Shown here: in pieces, positions 29,479 through 43,463 of the stretch
Layout of the letters: each line of letters begins with the position of its first letter
How positions within the stretch are numbered: position 1 is the stretch's first letter
Assembly (NCBI GenBank): GCA_023228465.1
Contig: JALOBC010000015.1
Span: 1-64,000 of the forward strand
Direction: 5' to 3'
Length of the DNA stretch: 64,000 nucleotides
DNA from: Dokdonella sp.
GTDB lineage: Bacteria > Pseudomonadota > Gammaproteobacteria > Xanthomonadales > Rhodanobacteraceae
Made by a program: the position numbers and the translations under genes
Notes under the pieces: generated by a model
Told to the model about the DNA's origin: nothing
The model's database searches: none
The model's input: only the letters and a program-made list of their open reading frames with translations

Positions 29479-30813
29479 TCAAACAGCATCCGACAGCGAG
29501 GTGAAGGTGAAGTCGCGGATCTTCATCGGCGGGATCAGCATCACGAAGGGCGATTCATCGTCACCCACGCGTACCGGCTTGCCGATCTCCTCGACGTTGT
29601 TGAGCATGATCGCCGGCGATTCGTTGAAGCGGAAGTTCTTGATCGGGTACTTGATCTTGCCGTTCTCGATGTAGAAGGTGCCATCGCGCGTGAGGCCGGT
29701 CAGCAGGACCGTCTGCGGATCGACCATGCGGATGTACCAGGTGCGCGTGACCAGGATCCCCTTCCTGGTGCCCTTGACCATGTCGGCAGTGGACTTGTCG
29801 CCGCCGGCCATGATGAGGTTGCCCGGTCGCCCGCTCGCCTGCTTGCCCTGCTTTTGCGCCCAGTAGCGCGAGTAGTTGAGGTAGGCGACCTTGCCCTTGT
29901 CGATGATGGCGACCTTGTCGCGCGCCAGGCCCTCCTGGTCCCACGGCAGCACGGCCGCGTCGGGGTGCCAGGGATCGGCGTGGATGTTGACCCGCTCGTC
30001 GAACAGCTTCTCGCCCAGCTTGTTGCCGCCGCCCTTCTTCGACAGGAAGCTGCGGCCCTCGTCGGCCTGGCGTGCATCGAAGCCGAACATCATGAAGCTG
30101 ATCAGGCCGGCGGTGGCCGCCGGCTCCATGATGACCGTGTACTTGCCCGGTTCCAGTGCCTTGGCCTCGGCTGATCCCTTGGCCTTCTGAATAGCCGTCT
30201 TGATCTCGTCCCTGGCATCGAATTTCGCCACATCGGCGAGATTGCGCGCAACCCAACCCGAACCCCGGCCATCCTCGGTGCGCACCGTGCAGGTGAAGTC
30301 CATCGCGGAAGACTTCTGGTAGCCGAAGTTGCCGTTGCTGTTGGCCAGCGCGGTGAACTCCCGGGAATCGGAGAAGAAGCCGGCGGCGACCAGCTTGTCC
30401 TTGCGGCACGGCTCGATGCAGTCGGCAGCGACCTGGGCGCGATATTCCGGCGTGATCGCGGCGGTGCGGGCATTGAAGGTGTCGCTGGCCCGATAGGCCT
30501 GCTTGGGAATGGCCGGCACGAACTCGGGATTTTCCGGCGCCAGCTTCGCCAGTTCCTCGGCGCGGCGCACGACGGCCACGATGGAAGCGTCATCGAAGGC
30601 ATTGATGGTGGCCGTGCCCACGCGCTTTCCGAACGCGACCTCGACCGCCAGGTTGACGTCATCGACGTGCCCGGAGGTGGACACCGAGTTCAGCGCATAG
30701 CGCACGTTGCCGCTGCTGCCGCCCGCCAGCGTGGCGCTGCACTGGTCGGCCTTCGAGGCCTTGATGACCTTGTCCAGGATGGCCCTGGCCTGCTCTTCGC
30801 TGTAGATGCTCAT
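29479..30813 (-). CDS. TldE/PmbA-like metallopeptidase-family protein
   Basis: A 444-residue member of the TldD/PmbA superfamily. It lacks the HExxxH metal site found in TldD, as expected for the TldE-type partner. Conserved pieces include GKYTVIMEPAATAGLISFMM, a LSKKGGGNKLGEKLFDERVN loop, and the C-terminal GKIKYPIKNFRFNESPAIML. The start MSIYSEEQARAILDKV has GGAG nine bases upstream; no signal peptide is present. In E. coli TldD and TldE form a heterodimeric peptidase that trims peptides such as pro-microcin B17. 94 bases lie between this start and the upstream tldD stop. Confidence 0.88.
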   Translation of the reverse strand: MSIYSEEQARAILDKVIKASKADQCSATLAGGSSGNVRYALNSVSTSGHVDDVNLAVEVAFGKRVGTATINAFDDASIVAVVRRAEELAKLAPENPEFVPAIPKQAYRASDTFNARTAAITPEYRAQVAADCIEPCRKDKLVAAGFFSDSREFTALANSNGNFGYQKSSAMDFTCTVRTEDGRGSGWVARNLADVAKFDARDEIKTAIQKAKGSAEAKALEPGKYTVIMEPAATAGLISFMMFGFDARQADEGRSFLSKKGGGNKLGEKLFDERVNIHADPWHPDAAVLPWDQEGLARDKVAIIDKGKVAYLNYSRYWAQKQGKQASGRPGNLIMAGGDKSTADMVKGTRKGILVTRTWYIRMVDPQTVLLTGLTRDGTFYIENGKIKYPIKNFRFNESPAIMLNNVEEIGKPVRVGDDESPFVMLIPPMKIRDFTFTSLSDAV

Positions 30814-30868
30814 GCTTGCTTCTCCAAACCTGTGTGGGGGCTGGCTGGCGGCGGCTGGGCGCGCTCTT

Positions 30869-30907
30869 GCCATCCCGAATCACGCATTGCCGATCGCCAA
30901 TCCCGGC
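30869..30907. repeat. Intergenic GATTCCC-type repeat, degenerate copy
   Basis: The gap between the two Tld genes contains CCATCCCGAATCACGCATTG followed by CCGATCGCCAATCCC. This resembles the end of the repeats found between atpA and atpG and between atpD and atpC. Confidence 0.4.
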
Positions 30908-32542
30908 TCAGCCAAGGCTGCGTGCCGTGTTGATGACGTTCACGCCATTGAAGCGCGCGGTGGACGATCCGTGCGATACCGCCGACACCTGGCTTGGCTG
31001 GCCCTTGCCGTCGAAGAACGAGCCGCCCAGGCGATAGTCGGACTGGTCGCATACCGCCACGCAGGCGTTCCAGAACTCGGGCGTGCGGATCTGGTAGGCG
31101 ACATCCTCGATCGGGCGCGTGACCTTGCCATCCTTGATCTCGTAGAAAAGCTGGCCACCGAACTGCGCGTTGTAGCGCTGCTGGTCGATGGAGAAGGAAC
31201 CGTCACCGATGATGTAGATGCCGTCTTCGACGTCCTTGATCATGCCTGCGGGGTCGAGCTTGTCCTTGCCGGCCTGCAGCGAAACATTGGGCATGCGCTG
31301 GAACTGCACGCTCGACCAGGAATCGGCATAGCAGCAGCCTTGCGATTCCTTGAGGCCAAGGATGTGCGCCTGGTCGCGGATGACCTGGTAGTTGACCAGC
31401 TTGCCGTCCTTGATGAGGTCCCACCTGCCGGTCTTGACGCCCTCATCGTCGTAACCGACCGCGCCCAGCGAACCCGGCTGGGTCTTGTCGGCGAAGATGG
31501 TGACCTTGTCGCTGCCGTACTGGAAGTGTTCCTTCCACTTGTCCAGGGTGGCGAAGCTGGTGCCGGCGTAGTTGGCCTCGTAGCCGAGCACGCGATCGAG
31601 TTCCAGCGGATGGCCGACCGATTCGTGGATGGTGAGCCACAGGTGCGAGGGGTCGAGTACCAGGTCGTACTTGCCCGGCTTGACCGAGGGTGCGGAGAGT
31701 TTCTCCTGCGCCTGCCTGGCGGCGGCGACCGCATCGGCCTGCATGTCGTAGGAGTCGCGGTACAGCACGGCCCCGCCCGGCAGCTCCACGCGGTCGGCGG
31801 GTTTGAATTCCAGATACTCATAGCCCATGCCGCGCGGCGAGGACAGCCCGCCGCGCGAGCGGAACTTGCCGCTCTGCTTGTCGATCGCGGTGATCGACAT
31901 CGGCGCCCAGATGCGGTGGATATCCTGGTCGATGTAGGAGCCATCGGTGGAAGCGAAATACTTCTGCTCGTTGACCGCAAACAGCATCGAGTTGACGAAA
32001 CTGGCGCCCGCGGCGAGCGCGGCGGCATTGACGCCGAGCAGCAGCGCCACCTTGTCCTTGACCGGCACTTCCATGGCGTTGCGCTTGATCGGCGTCTTCC
32101 AGCTCACCTCGCCCACACCCTTGACCGGCGCCAGTTCCACCGGGGCGGCCTGCAGACGCGAATTGGCCTTGGCGATGCTCAGCGCCCGGCGCACCGCAGC
32201 GGCCACGCTGTCCGGATCGAGCGTGCTGGTGGCGGCGAAGCCCCAGGTGCCCTTGGCAATGACGCGAATGCCGATGCCGGTGGACTCGGTGTTGACGACG
32301 TTCTGCACCTTGTCCTCGCGCGTGATGACGAACTGGCGCAGGTACTTGCCGATGCGCACGTCGCAGTAGGTCGCGCCGCCCGCGCGCGCGGCCTGGAGCG
32401 CGACGTCGGCAAGCCGTTTGCTGGTCGCCGGATCGAGCTTGTCTAGCAGCGCTTCGGCGGCGATCAGGCGACCATGGAACATCGGCAGCATGAGGCCACC
32501 GACGCCGATACCGGCCATCTTCAGGAAGTCGCGTCTTTCCAT
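30908..32542 (-). CDS. tldD: Tat-exported TldD-type zinc metallopeptidase
   Basis: A 544-residue TldD-family peptidase. The zinc motif is HESVGHPLELDR, with His306, Glu307 and His311 (HExxxH). Flanking conserved blocks are LVLDPSHLWLTIHESVGH, SLGAVGYDDEGVKTGRWDLI and YNAQFGGQLFYEIKDGKVTR. Unlike E. coli TldD it carries an N-terminal twin-arginine signal (RRDFLKMAGIGVGGLMLP), so the protein is probably periplasmic. It precedes a TldE-like gene on the same strand and likely forms a heterodimer with it. The substrate is unknown. It is divergent from queD over 291 bases. Confidence 0.9.
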   Translation of the reverse strand: MERRDFLKMAGIGVGGLMLPMFHGRLIAAEALLDKLDPATSKRLADVALQAARAGGATYCDVRIGKYLRQFVITREDKVQNVVNTESTGIGIRVIAKGTWGFAATSTLDPDSVAAAVRRALSIAKANSRLQAAPVELAPVKGVGEVSWKTPIKRNAMEVPVKDKVALLLGVNAAALAAGASFVNSMLFAVNEQKYFASTDGSYIDQDIHRIWAPMSITAIDKQSGKFRSRGGLSSPRGMGYEYLEFKPADRVELPGGAVLYRDSYDMQADAVAAARQAQEKLSAPSVKPGKYDLVLDPSHLWLTIHESVGHPLELDRVLGYEANYAGTSFATLDKWKEHFQYGSDKVTIFADKTQPGSLGAVGYDDEGVKTGRWDLIKDGKLVNYQVIRDQAHILGLKESQGCCYADSWSSVQFQRMPNVSLQAGKDKLDPAGMIKDVEDGIYIIGDGSFSIDQQRYNAQFGGQLFYEIKDGKVTRPIEDVAYQIRTPEFWNACVAVCDQSDYRLGGSFFDGKGQPSQVSAVSHGSSTARFNGVNVINTARSLG

Positions 32543-32666
32543 CGGTTGCTCCAGGTCTGTCGATCACGGGCGAGGTGCGTGATGTTCGCGCATGCGGGCG
32601 GGGCCGCCACGTGTCGAAAGGCATGGGCTGCGGGCTGCACGGACGAGCCACCCGGGCGCCGGGCCG

Positions 32667-32687
32667 CACGTGGTGCACGTGGTGCAC
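32667..32687. repeat. Tandem 9-mer in the tldD-queD intergenic region
   Basis: The nonamer CACGTGGTG occurs twice in tandem and is followed by CAC, giving nested GTGCAC and CACGTG palindromes. It lies between the divergent tldD and queD genes. The rest of this 291-base gap shows nothing recognisable. Confidence 0.5.
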
Positions 32688-32833
32688 GGCAGCGTGGTCG
32701 CAGGCGCGTGCGGGTCGGCGGGCGCCTGCACTGAAGGCCGGGGTGCGTGGTGGCGCCTGCCGATCCGCCAGCCACGAACCCGGCAGGCCTGCACCGGCCA
32801 ACGACCCGTCGCCGTCCACGCTAGAATGGCCGG

Positions 32834-33205
32834 ATGGAGATCTCCCGGTCCTTTCACATCGAAGCGGCACACCGCCTGCCCAACGTCCCGGCCGGGCACA
32901 AGTGCGCACGCCTGCATGGGCATTCCTTCGTCATCGGCGTGCACGTGGCCGGACCGGTGGACCCGACACTCGGCTGGGTGATGGATTTTGCCGACATCAA
33001 GGCCGCCTTCGCACCGCTGTTCGAGGCGCTCGACCACCGTTACCTGAACGATGTGGAAGGGCTGGAGAACCCGACCAGCGAGAACCTCGCGCGCTGGGTG
33101 TGGGACCGGCTTGCGCCGCGCCTGCCGCTGCTGGCGCGGGTGGTCGTGCAGGAAACCTGCACCTCGGCCTGCAGCTATACTGGCCCGGATACCGCCCGGC
33201 CCTGA
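32834..33205 (+). CDS. queD: 6-carboxy-5,6,7,8-tetrahydropterin synthase
   Basis: A 123-residue member of the PTPS/QueD family, acting early in queuosine (7-deazaguanine) synthesis on dihydroneopterin triphosphate. Zinc ligands are His in EAAHRLP and the pair in LHGHSF, with the catalytic Cys in HKCARLHGH. The second active-site block is ALDHRYLND, and the C-terminal [10 protein letters not shown] holds the substrate-binding Glu. Length is standard. It stands apart from other queuosine genes. Confidence 0.93.
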   Translation: MEISRSFHIEAAHRLPNVPAGHKCARLHGHSFVIGVHVAGPVDPTLGWVMDFADIKAAFAPLFEALDHRYLNDVEGLENPTSENLARWVWDRLAPRLPLLARVVVQETCTSACSYTGPDTARP

Positions 33206-33286
33206 TATTTGGCGCGTCGCACAAAGCGGCGCAATCCAGCTTCAGGCCTGATCACGCATGTGCTCCAGCGCTCCTGCGGAGGTTTT

Positions 33287-33315
33287 TTGTCTAGATATGT
33301 TGCATTGCAGCATAA
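33287..33315 (+). promoter_or_regulatory. Phasin promoter with a PhaR-like operator
   Basis: TTGTCT (33287-33292) and a -10-like CATAAG near 33311 flank the dyad TGTTGC-ATT-GCAGCA (33298-33312). From memory, PhaR repressors of polyhydroxybutyrate genes bind TGC/GCA-rich dyads of this form. The site would be occluded by a bound repressor. Confidence 0.5.
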
Positions 33316-33366
33316 GACCTGCTAGGATGCCATCCACACTCGCAGGACAACCCACAGGAGACCACC

Positions 33367-33765
33367 ATGTTTGAGCAGATCAACAACCAGTCGCTGAACC
33401 TCGGCAAGAACTACGCGGACGCGTTCGTGAAGGCGCAGGGCCTGGCCCTGGCCGGCTTCGAGCGCATCACCGAACTCAACCTCAAGACCTTCGAGGATCG
33501 TGTCAAGGCCTCGGTCGAATTCTGGACCGAAGCGGCCGAAGTGCGCGATTTCGACGGCGCCAAGGCAATCTGGCCGAAGGGCGTGCAGCTGGCCAAGGAA
33601 AGCGCCGAGAAGCTGTTTGCGAACGGCCAGGAAGTGATCGGCGTTTCGCTGAAGACCGGCGAAGCCATCGGTTCGCTTGCCAAGGGCTCGCTCGAGAACA
33701 CCGTCGAGACGGTGACCAAGGAAGCCAGCGCAGCTGCCAAGAAGGCCTCGGCCGCTGCCCGCTGA
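33367..33765 (+). CDS. Phasin family protein
   Basis: A 132-residue helical protein of the phasin family, which coats polyhydroxyalkanoate granules. The body is amphipathic helix (NYADAFVKAQGLALAGFERI, FEDRVKASVEFWTEAAEVRD). It ends in a Lys/Ala-rich tail (TKEASAAAKKASAAAR) like that of PhaP/PhaF proteins. A strong ribosome site (CACAGGAGACCACC) precedes the ATG. No PHA synthase is in the window. It has its own promoter and terminator. Confidence 0.85.
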   Translation: MFEQINNQSLNLGKNYADAFVKAQGLALAGFERITELNLKTFEDRVKASVEFWTEAAEVRDFDGAKAIWPKGVQLAKESAEKLFANGQEVIGVSLKTGEAIGSLAKGSLENTVETVTKEASAAAKKASAAAR

Positions 33766-33828
33766 ACCCTGGCAGGCACATTTCCCAGAGAACGCGCCGT
33801 CCCCTCCCCTGAGGGCGGCGCATGATTG

Positions 33829-33856
33829 GGGCCGGACTTGATCCGGCCCTTTTTTT
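33829..33856 (+). terminator. Rho-independent terminator of the phasin gene
   Basis: An 8-bp perfect stem (GGGCCGGA / TCCGGCCC) with the loop CTTGA is followed by seven T residues. Confidence 0.95.
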
Positions 33857-34022
33857 GCCTGGCGCCGATCGGCGCCCGTGACAGGATGCCGCAGATTCCG
33901 TCGCGGGGCCCGCTGTGGATTGCATGCAGGGCCAAGCGCTTGTTAAACTTCGCGTCCTTTGGATGGGCTCGGGGCCGCGCCATCGTGGCATCGCCCGAAC
34001 CCACCTGAAACGAAGGTTCCCG

Positions 34023-35948
<1,926 letters not shown>

Positions 35949-36002
35949 TCGACCGGCAGTGAACCGGCGACGGTTCGCCGTCGCCAGCGCAGGAGTTAGG
36001 CA

Positions 36003-36473
36003 ATGATCCCCAATCTCACCCTGGTCATCCAGGGCCTGGCGTTCTTCGCCGTGGTCTGGCTGGTCATGAAATTCGGCTGGCCGCACATCATCGCGGCCAT
36101 CGAGGAGCGCCAGAACAAGATCGCCGAAGGCCTGTCGCAGGCGGAACGTGCACGCAAGCAGCTTGCCGATTCCGACGCGCGCGTGGCCGAGGAGATCAGG
36201 AAGGCCCGCGCCGAAGCGGCGGCCATCATCGACAAGGCGCACCAGCAGGCGACGCAGATCGTCGACAAGGCGCGCCAGGATGCCGTTGTCGAGGCGACCA
36301 AGCAGAAGGCCATCGCCGCGGCCGACATCGAGGCGCAGATGCACAAGGCACGCGAGGAACTGCGCGGCAAGGTGGCGGCGCTTGCCGTTGCCGGTGCCGA
36401 GAAGATCCTGCACCGCGAGATCGACGCCTCGGCGCACCGCGCGCTGATCGACCAGCTCGCCGCCGAGATCTGA
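36003..36473 (+). CDS. atpF: F1Fo ATP synthase subunit b
   Basis: A 156-residue peripheral stalk subunit. It has one N-terminal membrane helix (TLVIQGLAFFAVVWLVMKFG), followed by a long charged coiled coil with heptad Ala/Arg/Glu patterns (ERARKQLADSDARVAEEIRK) that binds subunit delta. Length matches the family. The ribosome site is GCAGGAGTTAGGCA. Two bases separate it from atpH. Confidence 0.97.
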   Translation: MIPNLTLVIQGLAFFAVVWLVMKFGWPHIIAAIEERQNKIAEGLSQAERARKQLADSDARVAEEIRKARAEAAAIIDKAHQQATQIVDKARQDAVVEATKQKAIAAADIEAQMHKAREELRGKVAALAVAGAEKILHREIDASAHRALIDQLAAEI

Positions 36474-36475
36474 CG

Positions 36476-37009
36476 ATGTCCAGCGCCCTTACCCTCGCTC
36501 GCCCCTACGCCCGTGCCGCCTTCGAGCTGGCGCGGGCCGCGGGCACCTTGCGTGACTGGTCGGAACGGCTCGACTTCGCCGCCACGCTGGTCAACGATCC
36601 GCGCGTCGCCCGCCTGATCAGCGACCCGCGCGTGCCCGAGGCCGACCTGGTGGCGCTCATGTTGCCGCCCGGCGAAGCCGCCGATTCGGAGTTTTCCCGC
36701 TTCGTACAGGTGCTGGTGGACAACGACCGCCTGGCCGTGATGCCCGAGGTGGCGGCGCTGTACTCGGTACTGCGCCAGGATGCCGAACACACCCTGCACG
36801 TGCGCCTGCGCTCGGCGAACGCGGTCGATGCGTCCGAGGTCGACAAGCTCAAGGCGGCGCTCAAGCGGCGCTTCGGGCGCGAGATCGAGATCGAGCAGGA
36901 AGTCGATCCGACCATGCTGGGTGGCGCCATCATCGACGCCGGCGACGTGGTCATCGATGGCTCCGTGCGCGGCCGCCTGGCGAGGCTGGAGCAGGCACTG
37001 GTGAACTGA
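36476..37009 (+). CDS. atpH: F1Fo ATP synthase subunit delta
   Basis: A 177-residue stator subunit linking the b dimer to the top of F1. The N-terminal helical domain starts with [19 protein letters not shown]. The C-terminal signature [20 protein letters not shown] and the closing [14 protein letters not shown] are typical. Confidence 0.97.
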   Translation: MSSALTLARPYARAAFELARAAGTLRDWSERLDFAATLVNDPRVARLISDPRVPEADLVALMLPPGEAADSEFSRFVQVLVDNDRLAVMPEVAALYSVLRQDAEHTLHVRLRSANAVDASEVDKLKAALKRRFGREIEIEQEVDPTMLGGAIIDAGDVVIDGSVRGRLARLEQALVN

Positions 37010-37116
37010 AAGCCGGTCAGCCGGCGGGAATCGCAGCTCGATCCCCGTTTGCGCGCCGCACTTTCCGAAACGAACCCCCGCGCGCCGCGCCTGCGGCGTG
37101 CACCGAGGAAAAACCC

Positions 37117-38664
<1,548 letters not shown>

Positions 38665-38666
38665 CG

Positions 38667-38755
38667 AGCCGGGATCGGGAATCGAGAGCCGGGAATCGTG
38701 CAAGCGGGTGTGGGTTCGTCGAGACGTTGCTGACGATTCCCCATTCCCCACTCCC
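38667..38755. repeat. GGGAATCGG-type intergenic repeat (atpA-atpG gap)
   Basis: This copy contains GGGATCGGGAATCGAGAGCC then GGGAATCGTG, a variable middle with TCGTCGAGACGTTGCTGACG, and ends GATTCCCCATTCCCCACTCC. A related element in the opposite orientation lies at 41239-41311. Confidence 0.7.
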
Positions 38756-38788
38756 GCCTCCCCGCAGCGGGCATAGCGAGCGAAGAAC

Positions 38789-39652
38789 ATGGCTGGTGCA
38801 AGAGAAATCCGTACCAAGATCAAGAGCGTCCACAACACCCGCAAGGTGACCGGGGCGCTGGAGATGGTGTCGGCATCAAAGATCAGGAAGGCGCAGGATC
38901 TGATGCGCGCCTCGCGTCCGTACGCGCGTGCGATGCGCCAGGTGATCGGCCACATCGCGCGCGCCAACACCGAGGTGAAGCATCCCTTCCTGGTGGCCCG
39001 CGAGGAGGTCAAGCGCGTCGGTTACGTGATCATATCGACCGACCGCGGCCTGTGTGGCGGGCTCAATTCGAACCTGTTCCGCAAGATGCTGAGGGAGATC
39101 CGCAGCTGGCACGAGAAGGGTGTGGCGGTCGATGTCGTGTGCATCGGTCAGAAGGCCACGCAGTTCTTCCGCCGCCTGGACGTCAACATGGTCGGCAGCG
39201 TCACCCACCTGGGCGAACGACCGCAGATTGCCCAGCTCATCGGCGTGATCAAGGTGATGCTCGACGAGTACACCGCCGGCAACGTCGATCGGCTGAGCCT
39301 CGTCTACAACGACTTCATCAACACGATGACGCAGAAGGCGACCATCGACGCGCTGCTGCCGCTGCCGCCGTCGGATGACATCGCCTCGGTGCACGGCTGG
39401 GACTACATCTACGAACCGGACGCGGAAAGCGTGCTCGAACACGTGCTCACGCGCTACATCGAGTCGCTGGTGTACCAGGCCGTGCTGGAAAACCTCGCCA
39501 GCGAGCACGCCGCACGCATGGTGGCAATGAAGAGTGCCTCGGACAACGCCACCAAGGCCATCGAATCGCTGACGCTGGTTTACAACAAGGCGCGCCAGGC
39601 CGCGATCACGCAGGAGATCAGCGAGATCGTCGGCGGTGCAGCGGCGGTATGA
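38789..39652 (+). CDS. atpG: F1Fo ATP synthase subunit gamma
   Basis: A 287-residue rotor shaft. The N-terminal helix is the classical [20 protein letters not shown], followed by SASKIRKAQ, and the C-terminal helix [20 protein letters not shown] completes the coiled coil. The central Rossmann-like part contains the [15 protein letters not shown] signature. Confidence 0.98.
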   Translation: MAGAREIRTKIKSVHNTRKVTGALEMVSASKIRKAQDLMRASRPYARAMRQVIGHIARANTEVKHPFLVAREEVKRVGYVIISTDRGLCGGLNSNLFRKMLREIRSWHEKGVAVDVVCIGQKATQFFRRLDVNMVGSVTHLGERPQIAQLIGVIKVMLDEYTAGNVDRLSLVYNDFINTMTQKATIDALLPLPPSDDIASVHGWDYIYEPDAESVLEHVLTRYIESLVYQAVLENLASEHAARMVAMKSASDNATKAIESLTLVYNKARQAAITQEISEIVGGAAAV

Positions 39653-39680
39653 GTGCGATCGTCGTTGATCGCGAGGATCA

Positions 39681-39705
39681 AGAAGCGGCCATCCGTGGCG
39701 CACTG
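39681..39705. repeat. Hairpin repeat copy 2 (atpG-atpD gap)
   Basis: AGAAGCGGCCATCCGTGG followed by CGCACTG matches the repeat at 35348-35373 apart from one missing C. Its hairpin is therefore one pair shorter. Confidence 0.8.
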
Positions 39706-39714
39706 TCAAAATAA

Positions 39715-41208
<1,494 letters not shown>

Positions 41209-41238
41209 TCGGCGTTCTGCTCCGGCAATCGGGGTGGG

Positions 41239-41311
41239 TGAGTGGGGACTCGTCAACAGCGACACGCCGACGACCCGCTGCGACCATTCCCGATTGCCGA
41301 TTCCCCATTCC
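41239..41311. repeat. GGGAATCGG-type intergenic repeat, inverted copy (atpD-atpC gap)
   Basis: Reads GAGTGGGGACTCGTCAACAG with a variable middle, then CCATTCCCGATTGCCGATTC and CCCATTCC. It aligns with the reverse complement of the element at 38667-38755. Confidence 0.7.
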
Positions 41312-41340
41312 AGTCGAACGAGCGAAGCGAGAGAGAACCC

Positions 41341-41763
41341 ATGGCCACCATCCGATGTGACATCGTCAGCGCCGAGTCAGAAATCTTCCGCGGCACGGCG
41401 CAAATGGTCATTGCGACCGGCGAGATGGGCGAGCTCGGCATCGCGCCGCGTCACGCACCACTGATCACCCGCCTCAAGCCCGGCCAGGTGCGCGTACTGC
41501 TGGAAGGCGGCGAGGAACAGTTCTTCTACGTTTCCGGCGGCATGCTGGAAGTGCAGCCGAACCTCGTCACCGTGCTGGCCGACACCGCGATCCGCGCCAG
41601 GGATCTCGACGAAGCCGCGGCGCGCAATGCCAAGGCCGAAGCCGAGCGCGCGCTTGCCGATCGCTCCGACGCCCTGTCGGTCGCCCAGGCACAGGCCCAG
41701 CTCGCCCAGGCGATGGCCCAGCTGCAGGCCCTGGAAAAGCTGCGCCGCACGCTGAAGCGCTGA
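41341..41763 (+). CDS. atpC: F1Fo ATP synthase subunit epsilon
   Basis: A 140-residue central stalk subunit that inhibits ATP hydrolysis. The N-terminal beta sandwich contains [20 protein letters not shown] and [14 protein letters not shown]. The C-terminal helical pair runs from [20 protein letters not shown] to [10 protein letters not shown]. Last gene of the atp operon. Confidence 0.97.
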   Translation: MATIRCDIVSAESEIFRGTAQMVIATGEMGELGIAPRHAPLITRLKPGQVRVLLEGGEEQFFYVSGGMLEVQPNLVTVLADTAIRARDLDEAAARNAKAEAERALADRSDALSVAQAQAQLAQAMAQLQALEKLRRTLKR

Positions 41764-41854
41764 GCCCGCCCTCTTCGCTGAATCGACGCCGCCGGCGCAA
41801 GCTGGCGCTGTCATTGGCGCGGGGCCCGCGCTGCAGGCATGCTCTACTGGCGCA

Positions 41855-43252
41855 ATGAAGCTGCCCGTCCTGCCCTCCCGCTGGCCCCGCCTGCTGCTGG
41901 TCCTGCTCATCGTGCAGGCGCCGCTGATCTTCAACCCCGGCTGGTTCAGCCACGACGAACTGCAGTGGGCCGCGCGCGCGGACGTCGCGCACTTTCGCGA
42001 TCTGCCCTGGGTTCCGTGGGGCGATCTGGCCGCCTTCCAGTACCGCCCGCTGACCTTCAACCTGTGGCTGGTGCTGTCCTGGCTCGCCTTCGCGACGCCC
42101 TGGCTCATGCACGGACTGTTCGTGATGCTGGGGAGCATCAATGCGCTGCTGATTGCAGCCGTGCTGCGCGCGGCTGCCGTTCCATCACGTACCGCCGCGG
42201 CTGCGGCCATCGTCTTCGTGCTCACGCCCTACGTGGTGTACGTGCACGGCTGGGTCGGTACGCTCGCCGACCTGCTGGTGCTGCTCGCCGGACTGGGCGC
42301 CCTGCGCCTGCTGCAGGTTTCCGCGCACGCGCCGTGGGCGCGCCAGGCAATGGCCACCGTACTGGTCGCACTCCTGGTCGCAATGGCCCTGCTGGCCAAG
42401 GAATCGGCCATCGTGCTTCCCGCGCTGCTGCTGCCGGCACTCTACCGTCACCCGCGCCCACGCCGGGCCCTGGCGATGATTGCACTCGCCAGCCTGCCTG
42501 TCCTGGGCTATCTGGCGCTGCGTTTCGCAACGCTCCTCGGCGCACCAGGCGCGCATGAAGGTTATGCCTGGGCCTGGCCAAACCTGCCGGCACGCCTGGC
42601 CGAGTACCTCCTGTTCCCTTTCATGCCGTCGCTGTTCGAGGTGGGTACCACCCTGGCCAAGAGCCCCGCGCGCCTGGCGGCAGCCGCGGCCTGCCTGGCT
42701 GCCCTGCTTGCCGCGCTGGCATGGCGCGGCTGGCGCTGGCCGCTGGCCTGGCTGGCCCTGGTGGTCGCGCTGCTGACACCGGTGCTGATCCTGGCCACCA
42801 GCTCCGGCCAGTACGCCTATCTCGCCAGCGCGGCCGCCGTCGGCCTCGCAGCCGCCGCCTGGCCGCGCCTCGCACGCGCGCCACGCATCGCGCTCAGCGG
42901 TGCCAGCGTCGTGGTCATCGTGCACGGCCTCGCCGTCATGGCCGCGATGGTGCAGGTCGGCCAGATCCAGCACAGGTTCGATGCCGACCTGCGCGCCATC
43001 CTGGCCAGCGGCATCGAAGCGCCTGCCATCGCCCCGGCAGCCGACGCCCGGGCCTGGATGCTGCGCCGCTTCCTGCACCAGGTGCCCCGGTACGCCGGGG
43101 CACGAATCGCCCAGCCGGGCCAGGCACCCAGGTACATCATGCAGCGCAATGGGCATCTGCTGCCGGCGCCTGCCCAGGCGTCCCCTGGCCCGTCCATGGC
43201 CCCGGTCCCGCGTGCCGCTGGGGAATCTGCAAGGCGCGACCAGAGCTGGTAG
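41855..43252 (+). CDS. Multi-pass membrane protein, GT-C glycosyltransferase-like
   Basis: A 465-residue protein with about ten membrane helices. After the first helix there is an acidic motif in a probable periplasmic loop, WFSHDELQWAARAD, followed by FQYRPLTFNLW. This resembles the catalytic first loop of GT-C enzymes, which use lipid-linked sugars (PMT/ArnT type). The soluble C-terminal part carries no known domain. No partner gene nearby identifies a substrate, so the enzyme call is tentative. The start MKLPVLPSRWPRLLLV lacks a strong ribosome site. Confidence 0.65.
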   Translation: MKLPVLPSRWPRLLLVLLIVQAPLIFNPGWFSHDELQWAARADVAHFRDLPWVPWGDLAAFQYRPLTFNLWLVLSWLAFATPWLMHGLFVMLGSINALLIAAVLRAAAVPSRTAAAAAIVFVLTPYVVYVHGWVGTLADLLVLLAGLGALRLLQVSAHAPWARQAMATVLVALLVAMALLAKESAIVLPALLLPALYRHPRPRRALAMIALASLPVLGYLALRFATLLGAPGAHEGYAWAWPNLPARLAEYLLFPFMPSLFEVGTTLAKSPARLAAAAACLAALLAALAWRGWRWPLAWLALVVALLTPVLILATSSGQYAYLASAAAVGLAAAAWPRLARAPRIALSGASVVVIVHGLAVMAAMVQVGQIQHRFDADLRAILASGIEAPAIAPAADARAWMLRRFLHQVPRYAGARIAQPGQAPRYIMQRNGHLLPAPAQASPGPSMAPVPRAAGESARRDQSW

Positions 43253-43394
43253 AGTGTGTCCCAGTTCACACTTCTGCCGTGAGCACGTACCGGCAGTCAC
43301 CGTGGCCTGCGCCACTGATGTGAATTACCACGCAGATTACACTGCTTCCCGGTTGCCGGAACTCGTCAGGCAACTCTGCGGCACGACGCTCTTC

Positions 43395-43436
43395 GTGCAA
43401 TCCATGAAAAGCGCGCAATCCCGGCAGGGATTGCAC
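43395..43436 (+). promoter_or_regulatory. Competing hairpins in the leader of the first secreted paralogue
   Basis: The 3' arm at 43427-43436 (GGGATTGCAC) can pair either with GTGCAATCC at 43395-43403 (9 bp) or with GCAATCCC at 43415-43422 (8 bp, GGCA loop). The two structures are mutually exclusive and end 28 bases before the start codon. Confidence 0.5.
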
Positions 43437-43463
43437 TGTTCGTGAATTCGACAGGAGTAGGCG

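Noticed and set aside
33271-33288. Intrinsic terminator after queD (CTCC-TGC-GGAG plus six T)
   Set aside because: The stem is only four base pairs, too weak to call, although the T run is genuine and may merely belong to the phasin promoter region.
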